DNA from: Blakeslea trispora
Taxonomy: Eukaryota; Mucoromycota; Mucoromycetes; Mucorales; Choanephoraceae
DNA: 12,408 nt
Direction of reading: 5' to 3'
Assembly (NCBI GenBank): GCA_025331445.1
Contig: JAIWNE010000270.1
Span: forward strand, 1-12,408
The first letter of the stretch is position 1. Each line of letters opens with the position of its first letter. Made by a program: the position numbers and the translations under genes. Of this stretch, positions 1 through 7,969 are shown in pieces. The notes under the pieces were generated by a model. It had not been told where the DNA came from and did no database searches. It saw nothing but the letters and a program-made list of their open reading frames with translations.

Positions 1-393
1 TCAATTGAAGATGGAAATTGACTTGGTCTTCAATGCACAATGTCTATCTTCGTTACACCTTATCTTATCTACCAATGAACAACTATTTATAGCAGGCTAA
101 CTTTATGACTTCTTGCATGAGACATAAATAATTAAGCAGTGACATCTTCATAGTTCTACAAGACTTGAGATATTAATATCACCATCGTTATCATATGACA
201 TCTTGTAACTGTTGTGAGTCTAGATATTCTATTTGTTAATCCTGCAATGATAGCAGTGACATTTGGTTGTCAGGCTAGACACTCAACTCTATAGCTCTGC
301 TACGAGTGATTAAATTATTTATTTCTTTGTTTGGTAGTTTGCGATCTGAGTCTAGACATAGGCTACATGTCAGTTATCTTATTGTTCAATGCA
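1..393 (+). repeat. Left arm of 393-bp perfect inverted repeat
   Basis: This arm pairs end to end with 3826-4218. It has no open reading frame of note and no TG...CA ends, so it is not an LTR. Identity stops sharply after base 393: the inner neighbour TTGTTGAACG has no counterpart beyond 3826. The outer boundary may lie left of the window. Confidence 0.95.
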
Positions 394-397
394 TTGT

Positions 398-864
398 TGA
401 ACGCATCAAAGTCAACTTTGCTTGAGAAGAAAGCAGTACCTTTTCTTGCCCTTGTGTAAATTTGACAAAGACGAGCAAGAAGATGAAGAACATAATGATA
501 TGGCTTGTTATGAAATGCAAGTTATAGGTGTTTTACTTCTGCTTTTTCAAATTACTAATGCTCTACTCATAGGGATGTGTCTTTAGATTTGTCACTTCTC
601 GCATTGGACCCAAGCATAGAGCACCCTTTTGTTGAGAGCCATATGCAAGGCCATGCTGAAGGTATATCTTGTTATTTGTTGTTCTCTAAAGTAATCATTG
701 TACTAACTTGACTTCTTTTATATGTAGTATATAGAACTATTGACAATCCCTGTCTAAAGAAAGAGAGAATGCTCTTCAACAAAAATGTAGGAAATGTTTT
801 ATGCAACAACAACATACACACACATAGTAGACTGATAGCTAATGTACTATTGCTAGAAGCCTAG
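398..864 (+). pseudogene. Probable spliced gene relic of unknown function
   Basis: I do not recognise this gene. A good reading frame runs 398-527, is interrupted by a likely intron, resumes to 661, is interrupted by a second intron at 662-727, and ends at TAG 862-864. The second intron is convincing: donor GTATAT, branch TACTAAC, acceptor TATGTAG, 66 nt. The first can be read two ways. Donor GTGTTT at 528 with acceptor TTTAG ending at 586 keeps the long upstream frame, which is acidic (DEQEDEEHND). Donor GTTATA at 521 with acceptor CATAG ending at 572 instead joins a short frame starting at ATG 483 and gives 87 residues. Both readings share the middle exon, which contains LDPSIEHPFVESHM. No start codon is evident for the longer reading, which opens a few bases inside the left inverted arm. 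It may be a captured host exon set or the remains of the element's own gene. Confidence 0.4.
662..727 (+). other. Probable 66-nt spliceosomal intron in the relic gene
   Basis: The donor is GTATAT, the branch site TACTAAC lies about 20 nt before the acceptor, and the acceptor TATGTAG follows a pyrimidine-rich stretch. Removing it keeps one frame open through to TAG at 862; retaining it gives an early stop. This resembles the introns of the intact genes to the right. Confidence 0.6.
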
Positions 865-1190
865 TGCAAACAAAAAAGAATACTTTGAACATAAGGTACG
901 GTAGGTATACTGTAAAGAGGTGAGCTTCTATTTTCCAAGCTTTAGTATTGCACGATGAAGTTATTATAGGTTATTTCAAGACAAGATGATGATAACAAAG
1001 TTAAGTACTGCCTATTGTAGTCTTTTGCTTTAAGCTCCGAAATATGTTCTATCTAAATAAACGATGCCGCCTATTCTATAATGTATTGCAATGCAATCAA
1101 CAATCCTAAACGAATGTAGTCAAATAAATATAATGAATTTTATTGACTTTAAAGAAAAGTGAGAAAAAGGGGCTTCAGTTTGACCCATGA
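865..1190. other. No gene seen; A+T-rich interior of the element
   Basis: No reading frame with plausible composition or splice sites was found on either strand. It holds short A+T-rich sequence leading into the minisatellite. Confidence 0.5.
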
Positions 1191-1310
1191 TGGAGAGTGA
1201 TGAAGAGTGTTGTGGAGTGCTCTAAAGTGCTTTGGAGTATTGCAGAGTATTGCAGAGTGTTATAGAGCGTTGTAGAGTAAAGGAAAGCAAAGGAAAACAA
1301 AGGAAGGTTT
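1191..1310 (+). repeat. 10-bp-period minisatellite, about 12 units
   Basis: The units align in strict 10-base register with no gaps: TGGAGAGTGA, TGAAGAGTGT, TGTGGAGTGC, TCTAAAGTGC, TTTGGAGTAT, TGCAGAGTAT (twice, the second ending GT), TATAGAGCGT and TGTAGAGTAA. The register then continues into three more diverged units of the form AGGAAANCAA. The conserved core is GAGT or AAGT at the same place in each unit. A period of 10 is not a multiple of three, so this is not a coding repeat. The unit length is close to one DNA helical turn, which would put the core on one face of the helix. Confidence 0.85.
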
Positions 1311-1789
1311 TTTTTTTTAATTTACTTCAGTTTTACTTATTTTTTGACGAAGAATTACTACACGAGTGAGAAGAACGTATGCAACTCTGAAGCATTTTAC
1401 TTCAAATAAGCCGGATTTGCATCGGGCTTACTTCATTTTTTTTAACAAAAAAAAAATCCCATGGTGCTACAGTCATATACGACATCATCTAATACTTGTT
1501 TAATAAACAAAGTATACTATTTTTTTATCTCACCAACTTCTGCAGTATTGCATTACTATATTGTTTCTCTTAAGTCTTCCTTTAGTGTTACAGCTCAAAA
1601 ACTTACGCTTATCACTTACGGAATTGTTCTGCGAACACTCTTTCACAGTCACACGCAAAGAATTTAAGGGCGAGACATTACTTTATCATTAACAACAGTT
1701 TTTATGAGTTGTATATGTTGCAGTGACCTCAAACTTCGTAAAATAAAAGATAAAGATGTTCAGTCTATTAAAATAAAAAAGTGGGCGAT
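1311..1789. other. No gene; homopolymers, hairpin and 3' flank of the Tc1 relic
   Basis: T and A runs (about 1308-1318 and 1436-1456) flank the hairpin. A 68-codon frame at 1461-1667 has no recognisable motif and is treated as chance. The segment from about 1724 (starting CAGTGACC) to 1789 could be the 3' terminal region of the Tc1-type element, since CAGTG is a common Tc1 end, but no matching inverted copy was found on the other side of the transposase. Confidence 0.5.
1407..1430. repeat. Imperfect hairpin, 10-bp stem, 4-nt loop
   Basis: TAAGCCGGAT and ATCGGGCTTA pair at 9 of 10 positions around the loop TTGC. It is relatively G+C-rich inside A+T-rich sequence. The octamer TTACTTCA lies on each side (1397-1404 and 1428-1435) and again at 1322-1329. 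Confidence 0.6.
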
Positions 1790-2859
1790 TTAATATTTAG
1801 TATGCCCACCTTTAGCATCGATAACAGATTGACATCTAGCTGTCATGCTTTCGACTAAAGTAGCTGCAAAATCAAGCCTGATTTGCTCCCATTCTTGTTG
1901 GATGAGCACCTTCAACTCATCCACATTAGTAATAGTATGCCTACGGGATGCAAGGCGCTTCTCCAGCTCCCACCACACATGCTCGATAGGGTTTAAATCA
2001 GGGCTTTGAGCTGGTCAGTAATCAAAGCCGATGATTTGATGACCCTCCTTCCACCAACGAGCATAGGCACCTGTGTGGCAAGTAGCACCGTCTGCTTGCA
2101 AAACATAGTTCCTCTGATGTATATCATGCAATTCTTTGAACCAAGGGTGGAAGTGTTTGGCCAAAGTATTGATGTAAACATCTTGATTCATGTTACCTTC
2201 AGCGATCACAAGGGGACCAAAACCCTCCGCACAAAAGCAAGCCCAAAAAACCACCAATTCTTTGTCCCATTTAGTTGTTTCGAGTATGTTTCTTTAGTCA
2301 TATCTTGCACCTTTCTTTCGAGTAACTCGAGCAGCGCATCATTGTCCTCGGTCCGAAAACGTGCCTCATCGGACCATACTACACCTTTCTACTGGTCAAT
2401 GTCCCAATTGACATGGCGAAGAGCCCAATTCAACCTGAATTCTCTATGACGGTCAGTAAGAGTTGGCTTATGAGCTACCTAGTATGAATTGAAACCCTTC
2501 TGAGCCAAATAGCTGATGATGGTCTTTTTGTTGACTGTCAAACCAAACGTGGCAGCATAGGCTTAAACTTGAGAAAAAGTGGCAAATGGTTCCTTCTGTA
2601 TACATTGAACAAGCAATCTGATGTCGGCTTCTGATCCCTTGGGCTTTCTATCTAGACTCTTGCGTTTCTCGAAAGATTTATTTTTCTCAATCCCAACAAC
2701 TATACTTCGTGCAGACTTCTTGTTTACACTTGTTAATGCTTTAATGTCCTTATACTTCATTCCAGACTTTCGAAGAAAATAAACACCTTCCCGAACAAAA
2801 TCATTGTGATAGACGTCCTTGCGAGACCCAGATATTTTTAACTTATTTTTCGTATTGTT
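1790..2859 (-). pseudogene. Dead Tc1/mariner transposase (DDE_3 type), nearly full length
   Basis: The intact protein would cut and paste a Tc1-type element by DDE chemistry. Reading right to left, the N-terminal DNA-binding part is open from 2859 to a TAA at 2563-2565 and includes FLRKSGMKYKDIKAL. The same frame crosses TAG at 2479-2481 and TAG at 2389-2391. The first catalytic Asp is in WSDEARF (codon 2368-2370). A frameshift follows, between about 2360 and 2290. The second Asp is in QADGATCHTG (codon 2090-2092), then TGA at 2015-2017 sits where Tc1 proteins have Trp before P-x-QSPD. The Glu is in SPDLNPIEH (codon 1982-1984). The frame ends with KGGHTKY and TAA at 1790-1792. Thirty-five residues separate the second Asp and the Glu, against the usual 34 of Tc1. 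No normal start codon is visible at the far 5' end. Length fits the family, so decay is by point mutation and small indels, not truncation. Confidence 0.93.
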
Positions 2860-2884
2860 TTAGTTAAAAAGTACTATGTAAAGA

Positions 2885-2907
2885 TGAAGAATGACTAGCA
2901 TTCTTCA
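2885..2907. repeat. Perfect 9-bp hairpin, 5-nt loop
   Basis: TGAAGAATG and CATTCTTCA pair perfectly around ACTAG. It lies just upstream of the 5' end of the dead transposase and could mark the element's edge, but no matching structure was found at the other side. Confidence 0.6.
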
Positions 2908-3501
2908 GATAAATAACCTTTCTTTTATCAATGACTAAACATTTTGGGTATGATTGTAGCAAAATTATAGTTGATTTATAAAAACAAACTACTGTCATGT
3001 ATTCTGGCTTCTTCGTGTCAATTTGAGCAATTTCACACTGCATATCATCTTCTTCTCTCTTTCTTTCTCCTGCAGTAGTAAAAGGCTCAACCTCAATTGT
3101 TCTGACAAGTAGGCAATCTCTTTTTGCTTGTTGAGTTCAGCGTTATTTGACCTAATCACACTTACTCAACCTGTATTTATATGACATTTTTCTTTATAGT
3201 CTTCCGAGTTGAATGTTACTAGTTGCTTTTTTTCTATATTGTTTAAATTCCCTTGATATTACATTCTAATATTGTACTTTTCGATCTCATATCAATTGTT
3301 GTATCCAGCGTCTCGCAAGCATTTGTTATTTAACTGCTGTCAAATTTTACATTTCCTCTCCTTAGCCTTGTCGCTTTTATTCTAATTCTTCGCAACATGT
3401 CTTCTACTTGAACACAACAACCCTAGCTAAATGTGTATTATATTGTTTTGTTCTTACTTGAATTTTACTACCATGTTCTGTATGCTAAGCAAATGCTAAT
3501 A
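2908..3501. other. No gene seen; pyrimidine-rich
   Basis: No convincing frame was found on either strand. The segment carries the decamer TTCCCTTGAT at 3248-3257, which recurs at 4863 and 5483 outside the element, suggesting a shared repeat family on both sides of the right arm. Confidence 0.5.
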
Positions 3502-3604
3502 CAGTAGTCGCTCGACTTAAGAGTGTTCGATATAAGTGTTTTTTTTTTCAATATAAGAGTGGATTTCACAGGAAAACAAACATTCTTAAATAAAGCGACT
3601 ATTT
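3502..3604 (+). mobile_element. Small pogo/Tigger-like MITE relic
   Basis: The left end CAGTAGTCGCTCGACTTAAG has the look of pogo/Tigger terminal repeats and is preceded by TA, the usual target. The right end (3580-3604) matches its reverse complement at 19 of 25 positions. The 103-bp body is mostly a T run and A+T-rich sequence with no coding capacity. The right TA is not preserved, so the copy is old. Assignment rests on the terminal sequence only. Confidence 0.45.
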
Positions 3605-3825
3605 CATTGTTGATTATACTTTGAGTCATCATTACTTATATAAGATCTATAATAAAAATTGCTTTAGAACATTATATAAAAACAATTTTTGTTTTTTTTA
3701 CTAAACTTATTTTTGTCTATCTTTTACCTACGTTATACTCTTGCCTTTATTGTTATTAACGCCTCACATCATGACTTGCTCTGACTTAAAATCTTTAACT
3801 AGTTAGAACTATAATTTCCCTTTGT

Positions 3826-4218
3826 TGCATTGAACAATAAGATAACTGACATGTAGCCTATGTCTAGACTCAGATCGCAAACTACCAAACAAAGAAATAA
3901 ATAATTTAATCACTCGTAGCAGAGCTATAGAGTTGAGTGTCTAGCCTGACAACCAAATGTCACTGCTATCATTGCAGGATTAACAAATAGAATATCTAGA
4001 CTCACAACAGTTACAAGATGTCATATGATAACGATGGTGATATTAATATCTCAAGTCTTGTAGAACTATGAAGATGTCACTGCTTAATTATTTATGTCTC
4101 ATGCAAGAAGTCATAAAGTTAGCCTGCTATAAATAGTTGTTCATTGGTAGATAAGATAAGGTGTAACGAAGATAGACATTGTGCATTGAAGACCAAGTCA
4201 ATTTCCATCTTCAATTGA
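3826..4218 (-). repeat. Right arm of 393-bp perfect inverted repeat
   Basis: This is the exact reverse complement of 1-393. The sequence continues past 4218 as ATAGCATAAATAG, which gives the only visible outer junction. The perfect match between arms means recent formation, ongoing gene conversion, or an assembly copy. Confidence 0.95.
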
Positions 4219-5801
4219 ATAGCATAAATAGAGATAGATTCTTGACTAGTTGGAAAACTCATTCAATTTACTTTGGACTTATTCCGGACAAAATAATAAA
4301 AGTTGAGTCTTAGTTGTGTCTTGTCTTTTTTTTTTGTCCCTGCTGAGATCCCACTTATACCACACCCTTAAAACACTTTATTCATTGTAGTCTATCAAAT
4401 TTCTTTTGTATTAGCCCACTTTATTTCATCTTATCTTTATTCTCATTAGTCGAGTATAAGACATCTACACTGTTACGCACAGGAATTTCTTTAGTACTCA
4501 ATTATTTTCTGACTTCTTTTCGCTGCTTTGAATCCAACTCTGTATTTCCTATTTGGTATTTTACTCATTTGACAGCTCCTCTTGATCTCTTATTACACAA
4601 CAACCTTATTAGAATCCTTCTCTGACTTTCCATATCATAATGAATAGAACTTTTAGACATGTGTTAATAATCCATATATGATGACTCATTAACTTGACTG
4701 TTTAAATTATTAGTTTGCAAGTCCAACATGACTTCTTTTAGAATAGTATATAAGCTCTTTCATCTTCTCTTATTAATAAACTCAACTTACATTTCTCTTA
4801 TTTACTTTACGCTTGGTTGTAGTTTGACATATTCAGTACCTAAATCCACTTATTGTTATTAGTTCCCTTGATACTTATTACCGATCGTTGTATTCATTTA
4901 TTACATTCTCTTCTTTCTATATTGCTTTATTCTCTTTACTTTACTTATATCTCTAGTCGGACGACTTAAAACCTGGTGCTCATTACTTTGTTACGAGCAA
5001 TAATTTAGCACTTCATAATTATATGCTTTAGTATTATTCTACTTCTTTTACTTTATTATACTTCTCTCATCTTATTTTCTTTCATATTATCTATCATTAT
5101 TTTATTCTAAATATACTTATTATACTACTTTTATCTATCTCACCCCAATCTTATTTTAAAACTCACGTTTACATCTATCCATTCAACGAATCAAACTTAT
5201 TATAACAATCTTTATCACTGAAAACTTTTCAATCTTCCCCAACATTATTTGTATTTCACCATTATTATATTATTCAATTGGTTGACAACACCATCAGACT
5301 AGCAATGACTCATAAATTTACTTAACTTAGATCCTTTTAGACAGGACTGTCATCAATAGGATGAACAGATATAAATATCAATTAGTTTTATTAAATAAAC
5401 AAGAAGCTCTTTTCTCCCTCTAACTTTACTATATACTTTGACATTAACCTTGCCGCATAGACAGGCTTTCTATTACTAAGACTTCCCTTGATTAACTGCT
5501 AATACGCTTAATCATTGTATCATTATATATTTCATTTAACTTACTTTTCTTTTCTTTTCACTTATATCTCTTCTTAAGGTTCGTTACCTAAACAACGTGG
5601 TGCTCATTACATAACAATCGTTCCTCTCTTTGGTTCTATTGTATCATTGACTCTGACTCGTTACTGGCAAAATACTACTTACGTCCTGTAACAACTTATA
5701 ACCTTGCTGCCTGATTGCTCTGTTATATCTATTTGTTGTCTTTCTCAAGTTACTGCAAAAACTATCCTTTGTCCTGTAACACTAGTTAGTGACAACCCAC
5801 C
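4219..5801. repeat. Gene-free pyrimidine-rich region with diverged internal repeats
   Basis: No gene is visible. Plus-strand G is very scarce: 5032-5166 is a 135-base run without any G. Diverged copies of one unit can be aligned by eye. The decamer TTCCCTTGAT (4863 and 5483) is followed roughly 100 nt later by a CTTATATCTCT-like block and then GGTGCTCATTAC (near 4974 and 5600). A weaker third copy lies around 4449, with TAGTCGAG followed by TGTTACG. Spacing between the two best copies is about 620 bp. The repeats may be a decayed element; family unknown. Confidence 0.55.
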
Positions 5802-5814
5802 AAAAATGCAAAAA
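5802..5814 (-). terminator. RNA polymerase III terminator of the tRNA gene
   Basis: On the minus strand, five to six bases after the tRNA 3' end, the sequence reads TCTTTTTGCATTTTTG. The two T5 runs (5810-5814 and 5802-5806) fit a primary and a backup Pol III terminator. Confidence 0.75.
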
Positions 5815-5819
5815 GATAT

Positions 5820-5890
5820 TCCCCAACGGGGAATCGAACCCCGGCCGTGTCGGTGAAAGCGACAAATCCTAGCCACTGGACCATTGAGGA
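5820..5890 (-). tRNA. tRNA-Glu (anticodon UUC)
   Basis: The minus strand folds as a complete 71-nt cloverleaf without an intron. The acceptor stem is TCCTCAA with TTGGGGA (one T-G pair). The anticodon arm TGTCG-CTTTCAC-CGACA places TTC at positions 34-36, read as Glu. The T arm is CGGGG-TTCGATT-CCCCG. The internal Pol III promoter is well formed: A box TGGTCCAGTGG and B box GGTTCGATTCC. CCA is not encoded, as expected for eukaryotes. It sits alone between two gene-free regions. Confidence 0.96.
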
Positions 5891-5938
5891 TTACTTATTT
5901 TTGTATGGTAGTAAATAAAATATAGATTACAAATAATA

Positions 5939-5951
5939 GTCCGGGCCGGAC
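5939..5951. repeat. G+C-rich odd palindrome upstream of the tRNA
   Basis: GTCCGG and CCGGAC flank a single central G. It starts a roughly 40-bp G+C-rich patch (to about 5980) in otherwise A+T-rich sequence, about 50 bp upstream of the tRNA 5' end. It contains CGG and CCG triplets of the kind bound by fungal zinc-cluster factors, but no function can be assigned. Confidence 0.5.
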
Positions 5952-5980
5952 ATTTGCCGTGCAGCAGCCGAAACTTTGAA

Positions 5981-7063
5981 ACCTCTCTCTATCTTGTACT
6001 TCTTGTACTTTTACTCTCTATAATAAAGCACTGTATGTTATACTGAAGCAGACTTCCTCTTCAACTCTCCTTTCTCTGTACATGATTTTATTTCTTTTTC
6101 CAGAAATATTGAATCTGTACACATAGTAAACACAGACTTTTTAGCTTGAAACTCTTTACTTTATTATTTTATATCGTAGTTTATCTGTTAAGTCAAGATG
6201 AGTTAAACAAGATCAGAGAGAGGGTTATATTTAGTGTAGAATGAGACTGTGAATATAAATTGAGCTTGTTGACACAAAGTAGAGTTGTGTCTTGAATAAA
6301 TGTCTTGATTTAATGATGCATCTAGCTTACGATACATTGTGGTGTTTAGGGTTGTAGTGATCTAAAGATGCTATAGAAAAATAGATTCAGACAAAGAAAG
6401 TACTTTGAGAATGTTTGTAGTGTTCTTATTTCTTATTGAGAGTTGTGAAAATTAGAAGAAGAGTTCAAAAGTTATCACTACAGTTATTATTTATACATGT
6501 CACAGTCATTTACAGCTTGTACTAAATTAATGTACTTAGTCTATATGATTACATCACTCTCATCATTTACTTGTCCTTATATGACTTAATTAGATGAATG
6601 ATATTATTGAGTGATAGAGTCGGATTCTGTATATTGAGAACCTTATTAACTTTACTTCAGATGCTTTATTTAGTAAGGATTTACAGGGATTGATTTCATT
6701 ATATATGATGTTGTTATCTTTATGACCTATTTGGTTTACATGTTACCTTATTGTCATTGTTGAGACTTAAATGTGCTCAGATCACTACATACATCATATC
6801 TCATTGAATAAAAACAAAAATGGAAATCATGGTCTAGTGTCAAAATAAATTAAGAGTCATCATTACAAAACGAAATCTTAGCAGAGATGCCCCTTCCTCT
6901 TTTCCTTTGCATTTATCAAAATCAATGTAGTTTTCTATTTATTTAAAGAGATGGATAAACAAAAACCAGCCTTAGTTTTTCTTTTTATTTTTTTTTTCTT
7001 TCTTTCTTAAACTACTATATTCTTATCCACTCATTCATAACAAAAACAGACAATACAGCTCAT
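5981..7063. other. Gene-free region, G-rich and C-poor on the plus strand
   Basis: No frame or spliced model could be supported. Bases 6181-6360 contain about 45 G and 15 C by hand count, the reverse of the bias seen left of the tRNA. The right end (6960-7063) is the 3' flank of the minus-strand gene that follows; a T run with scattered A lies near 6976-7000. Confidence 0.6.
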
Positions 7064-7636
7064 CTAGTATCGCAAATCATATTCGTCATTTACTTGCTGC
7101 TTTTGGTACTCCATCTCAAAGAAGCGGTCTACTTCAGATACTTCACTTGGACAATAGTCCAAATCATCATATTTCTCGTTATAAGGATCTTCTTCATCAT
7201 CGTCAACAAACGAGTCAATGTCATCAGAATCGCTATCGTTTTCATTTTGGTAGGATTGAATTTCTTGACCCTGGGCATTCTTGTTTGCTACAGGTTGGGC
7301 TGTATTGCGGGGTTCCGTCATTTTGGTAAAGCTATAACATGGATGCTCGTCAGTACGATCTGTTTGTATCAAGACAGTCCTATCAAATTCTACTTACTCA
7401 TCAGTAAGCGACATAAGCAATTGAAGTTGACTTATGAGAGTATCCATCATTGAGTTTGAGCTTGTATCATCTTGGTCCTTTTTTTGCTTTGAAGACGATG
7501 CAGATTTCTTGTTGGTAGTACTCTTGTTGGCAGTACTCTTGCTGGCAGTACTCTTGGTAGCTGTATTCTTGGTAGCTGTATTCTTGGTGGCTGTATTCTT
7601 GGTAGCTGTATTCTTGGTAGCTGTATTACGAGGCAT
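7064..7636 (-). CDS. Two-exon gene: pentapeptide-repeat, acidic-tail protein, function unknown
   Basis: I do not recognise this protein. Exon 1 is 7636-7398, the intron is 7397-7332 (66 nt; donor GTAAGT, branch TACTGAC, acceptor TTATAG), and exon 2 is 7331-7064 ending in TAG. The product is 168 aa. Residues 4-43 are eight pentapeptides, five NTATK then STASK, STANK and STTNK, making a basic, Thr/Lys-rich head followed by KSASSSKQKKDQDD. A short amphipathic-looking stretch (MMDTLISQLQLLMSL) precedes the splice junction. Exon 2 gives an acidic tail with NDSDSDDIDSFVDDDEED and many Tyr. The basic head and acidic tail suggest a disordered nuclear or chromatin-associated protein, but that is inference. 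The start is the first ATG (7634-7636), just before the repeats; further upstream the frame has no ATG. Without splicing, exon 1 would stop at once, at the TAA inside the donor. Confidence 0.7.
7332..7397 (-). other. 66-nt intron of the acidic-tail gene
   Basis: The donor GTAAGT directly follows GATGA. The branch site TACTGAC lies 16 nt before the acceptor TTATAG. Splicing splits one codon and joins the two frames to restore 169 codons including the stop. The size and signals match those of the zinc-finger and MED7 introns. Confidence 0.85.
7508..7627 (-). repeat. In-frame 15-bp tandem repeat, 8 units
   Basis: It encodes (N/S)T(A/T)xK pentapeptides. The five units nearest the start codon are almost identical at DNA level (AATACAGCTACCAAG, one with GCC for GCT). 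The three distal units are more diverged. This gradient suggests expansion from the 5' end of the gene. Confidence 0.9.
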
Positions 7637-7969
7637 GAGCAAAATAATAAAAAAAAAGTTATTGGTGTTTTCAACCAAAAGAGCAAGGAAGAGAGTCTTA
7701 AATATAAGCTGTCATGACAATCAATTCTAACATTTCCCAGTCATGTTACTACCTTATTGTCTTTATTTAAGAACCGCAAAAAGCAAAAGAAAGGAAAACA
7801 ATAACAAAGATAGCAAGTTGTTGATATACACACTATTGCCTCTTTCATGTATATATAATGAAATACAATGAAAATAAATAAAAAAAAAGTGGCCGAGATT
7901 TAGTCACTCAGTACATTTATTAGAAGGACATTCAATTCGAGCATCATTATCTCCAAAGGTTTAGATTAG

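Larger units (their letters stand above)
1..4218. mobile_element. 4.2-kb segment bounded by perfect 393-bp inverted arms
   Basis: Bases 1-393 are the exact reverse complement of 3826-4218, with no substitution or gap found when the arms were compared block by block. They enclose about 3.4 kb holding a gene relic, a minisatellite, a dead Tc1/mariner transposase and a small MITE. Long terminal inverted repeats of this size occur in MULE-like, some Tc1-like and foldback DNA transposons. No intact transposase is visible inside, so if this is one element it is non-autonomous or dead. The outer tip TCAATTGA is itself a palindrome. The left flank is missing because the arm starts at base 1, so a target-site duplication cannot be tested. 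Alternatives are two separate copies of one repeat in opposite orientation, or an assembly product at a contig end. Confidence 0.6.

Noticed and set aside
1..60. Telomere at the window start
   Set aside because: No TTAGGG-like or other short tandem telomeric array is present; the start lies inside an inverted-repeat arm.
1191..1310. CRISPR-like or coding repeat
   Set aside because: Units are contiguous 10-mers without spacers, the period is not a multiple of three, and the genome is eukaryotic.
1461..1667. 68-codon plus-strand frame
   Set aside because: No recognisable motif, composition follows the A+T-rich background, and no splice or regulatory signals support it.
2006..2449. 147-codon plus-strand frame
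   Set aside because: It lies antisense to the Tc1 transposase relic, whose catalytic motifs are clear on the minus strand.
1..4218. Retrotransposon with LTRs
   Set aside because: The arms are inverted, not direct, lack TG...CA ends, and no reverse transcriptase, protease or integrase motifs are present between them.
7637..7678. Upstream extension of the pentapeptide protein
   Set aside because: The in-frame extension has no ATG, only a TTG, and would add a Phe-rich stretch from a T run; the first ATG at 7636 is preferred.
7434..7730. 98-codon plus-strand frame rich in Val/Leu/Ala
   Set aside because: It is the shadow of the 15-bp repeat of the minus-strand pentapeptide gene, which has clean intron signals on its own strand.
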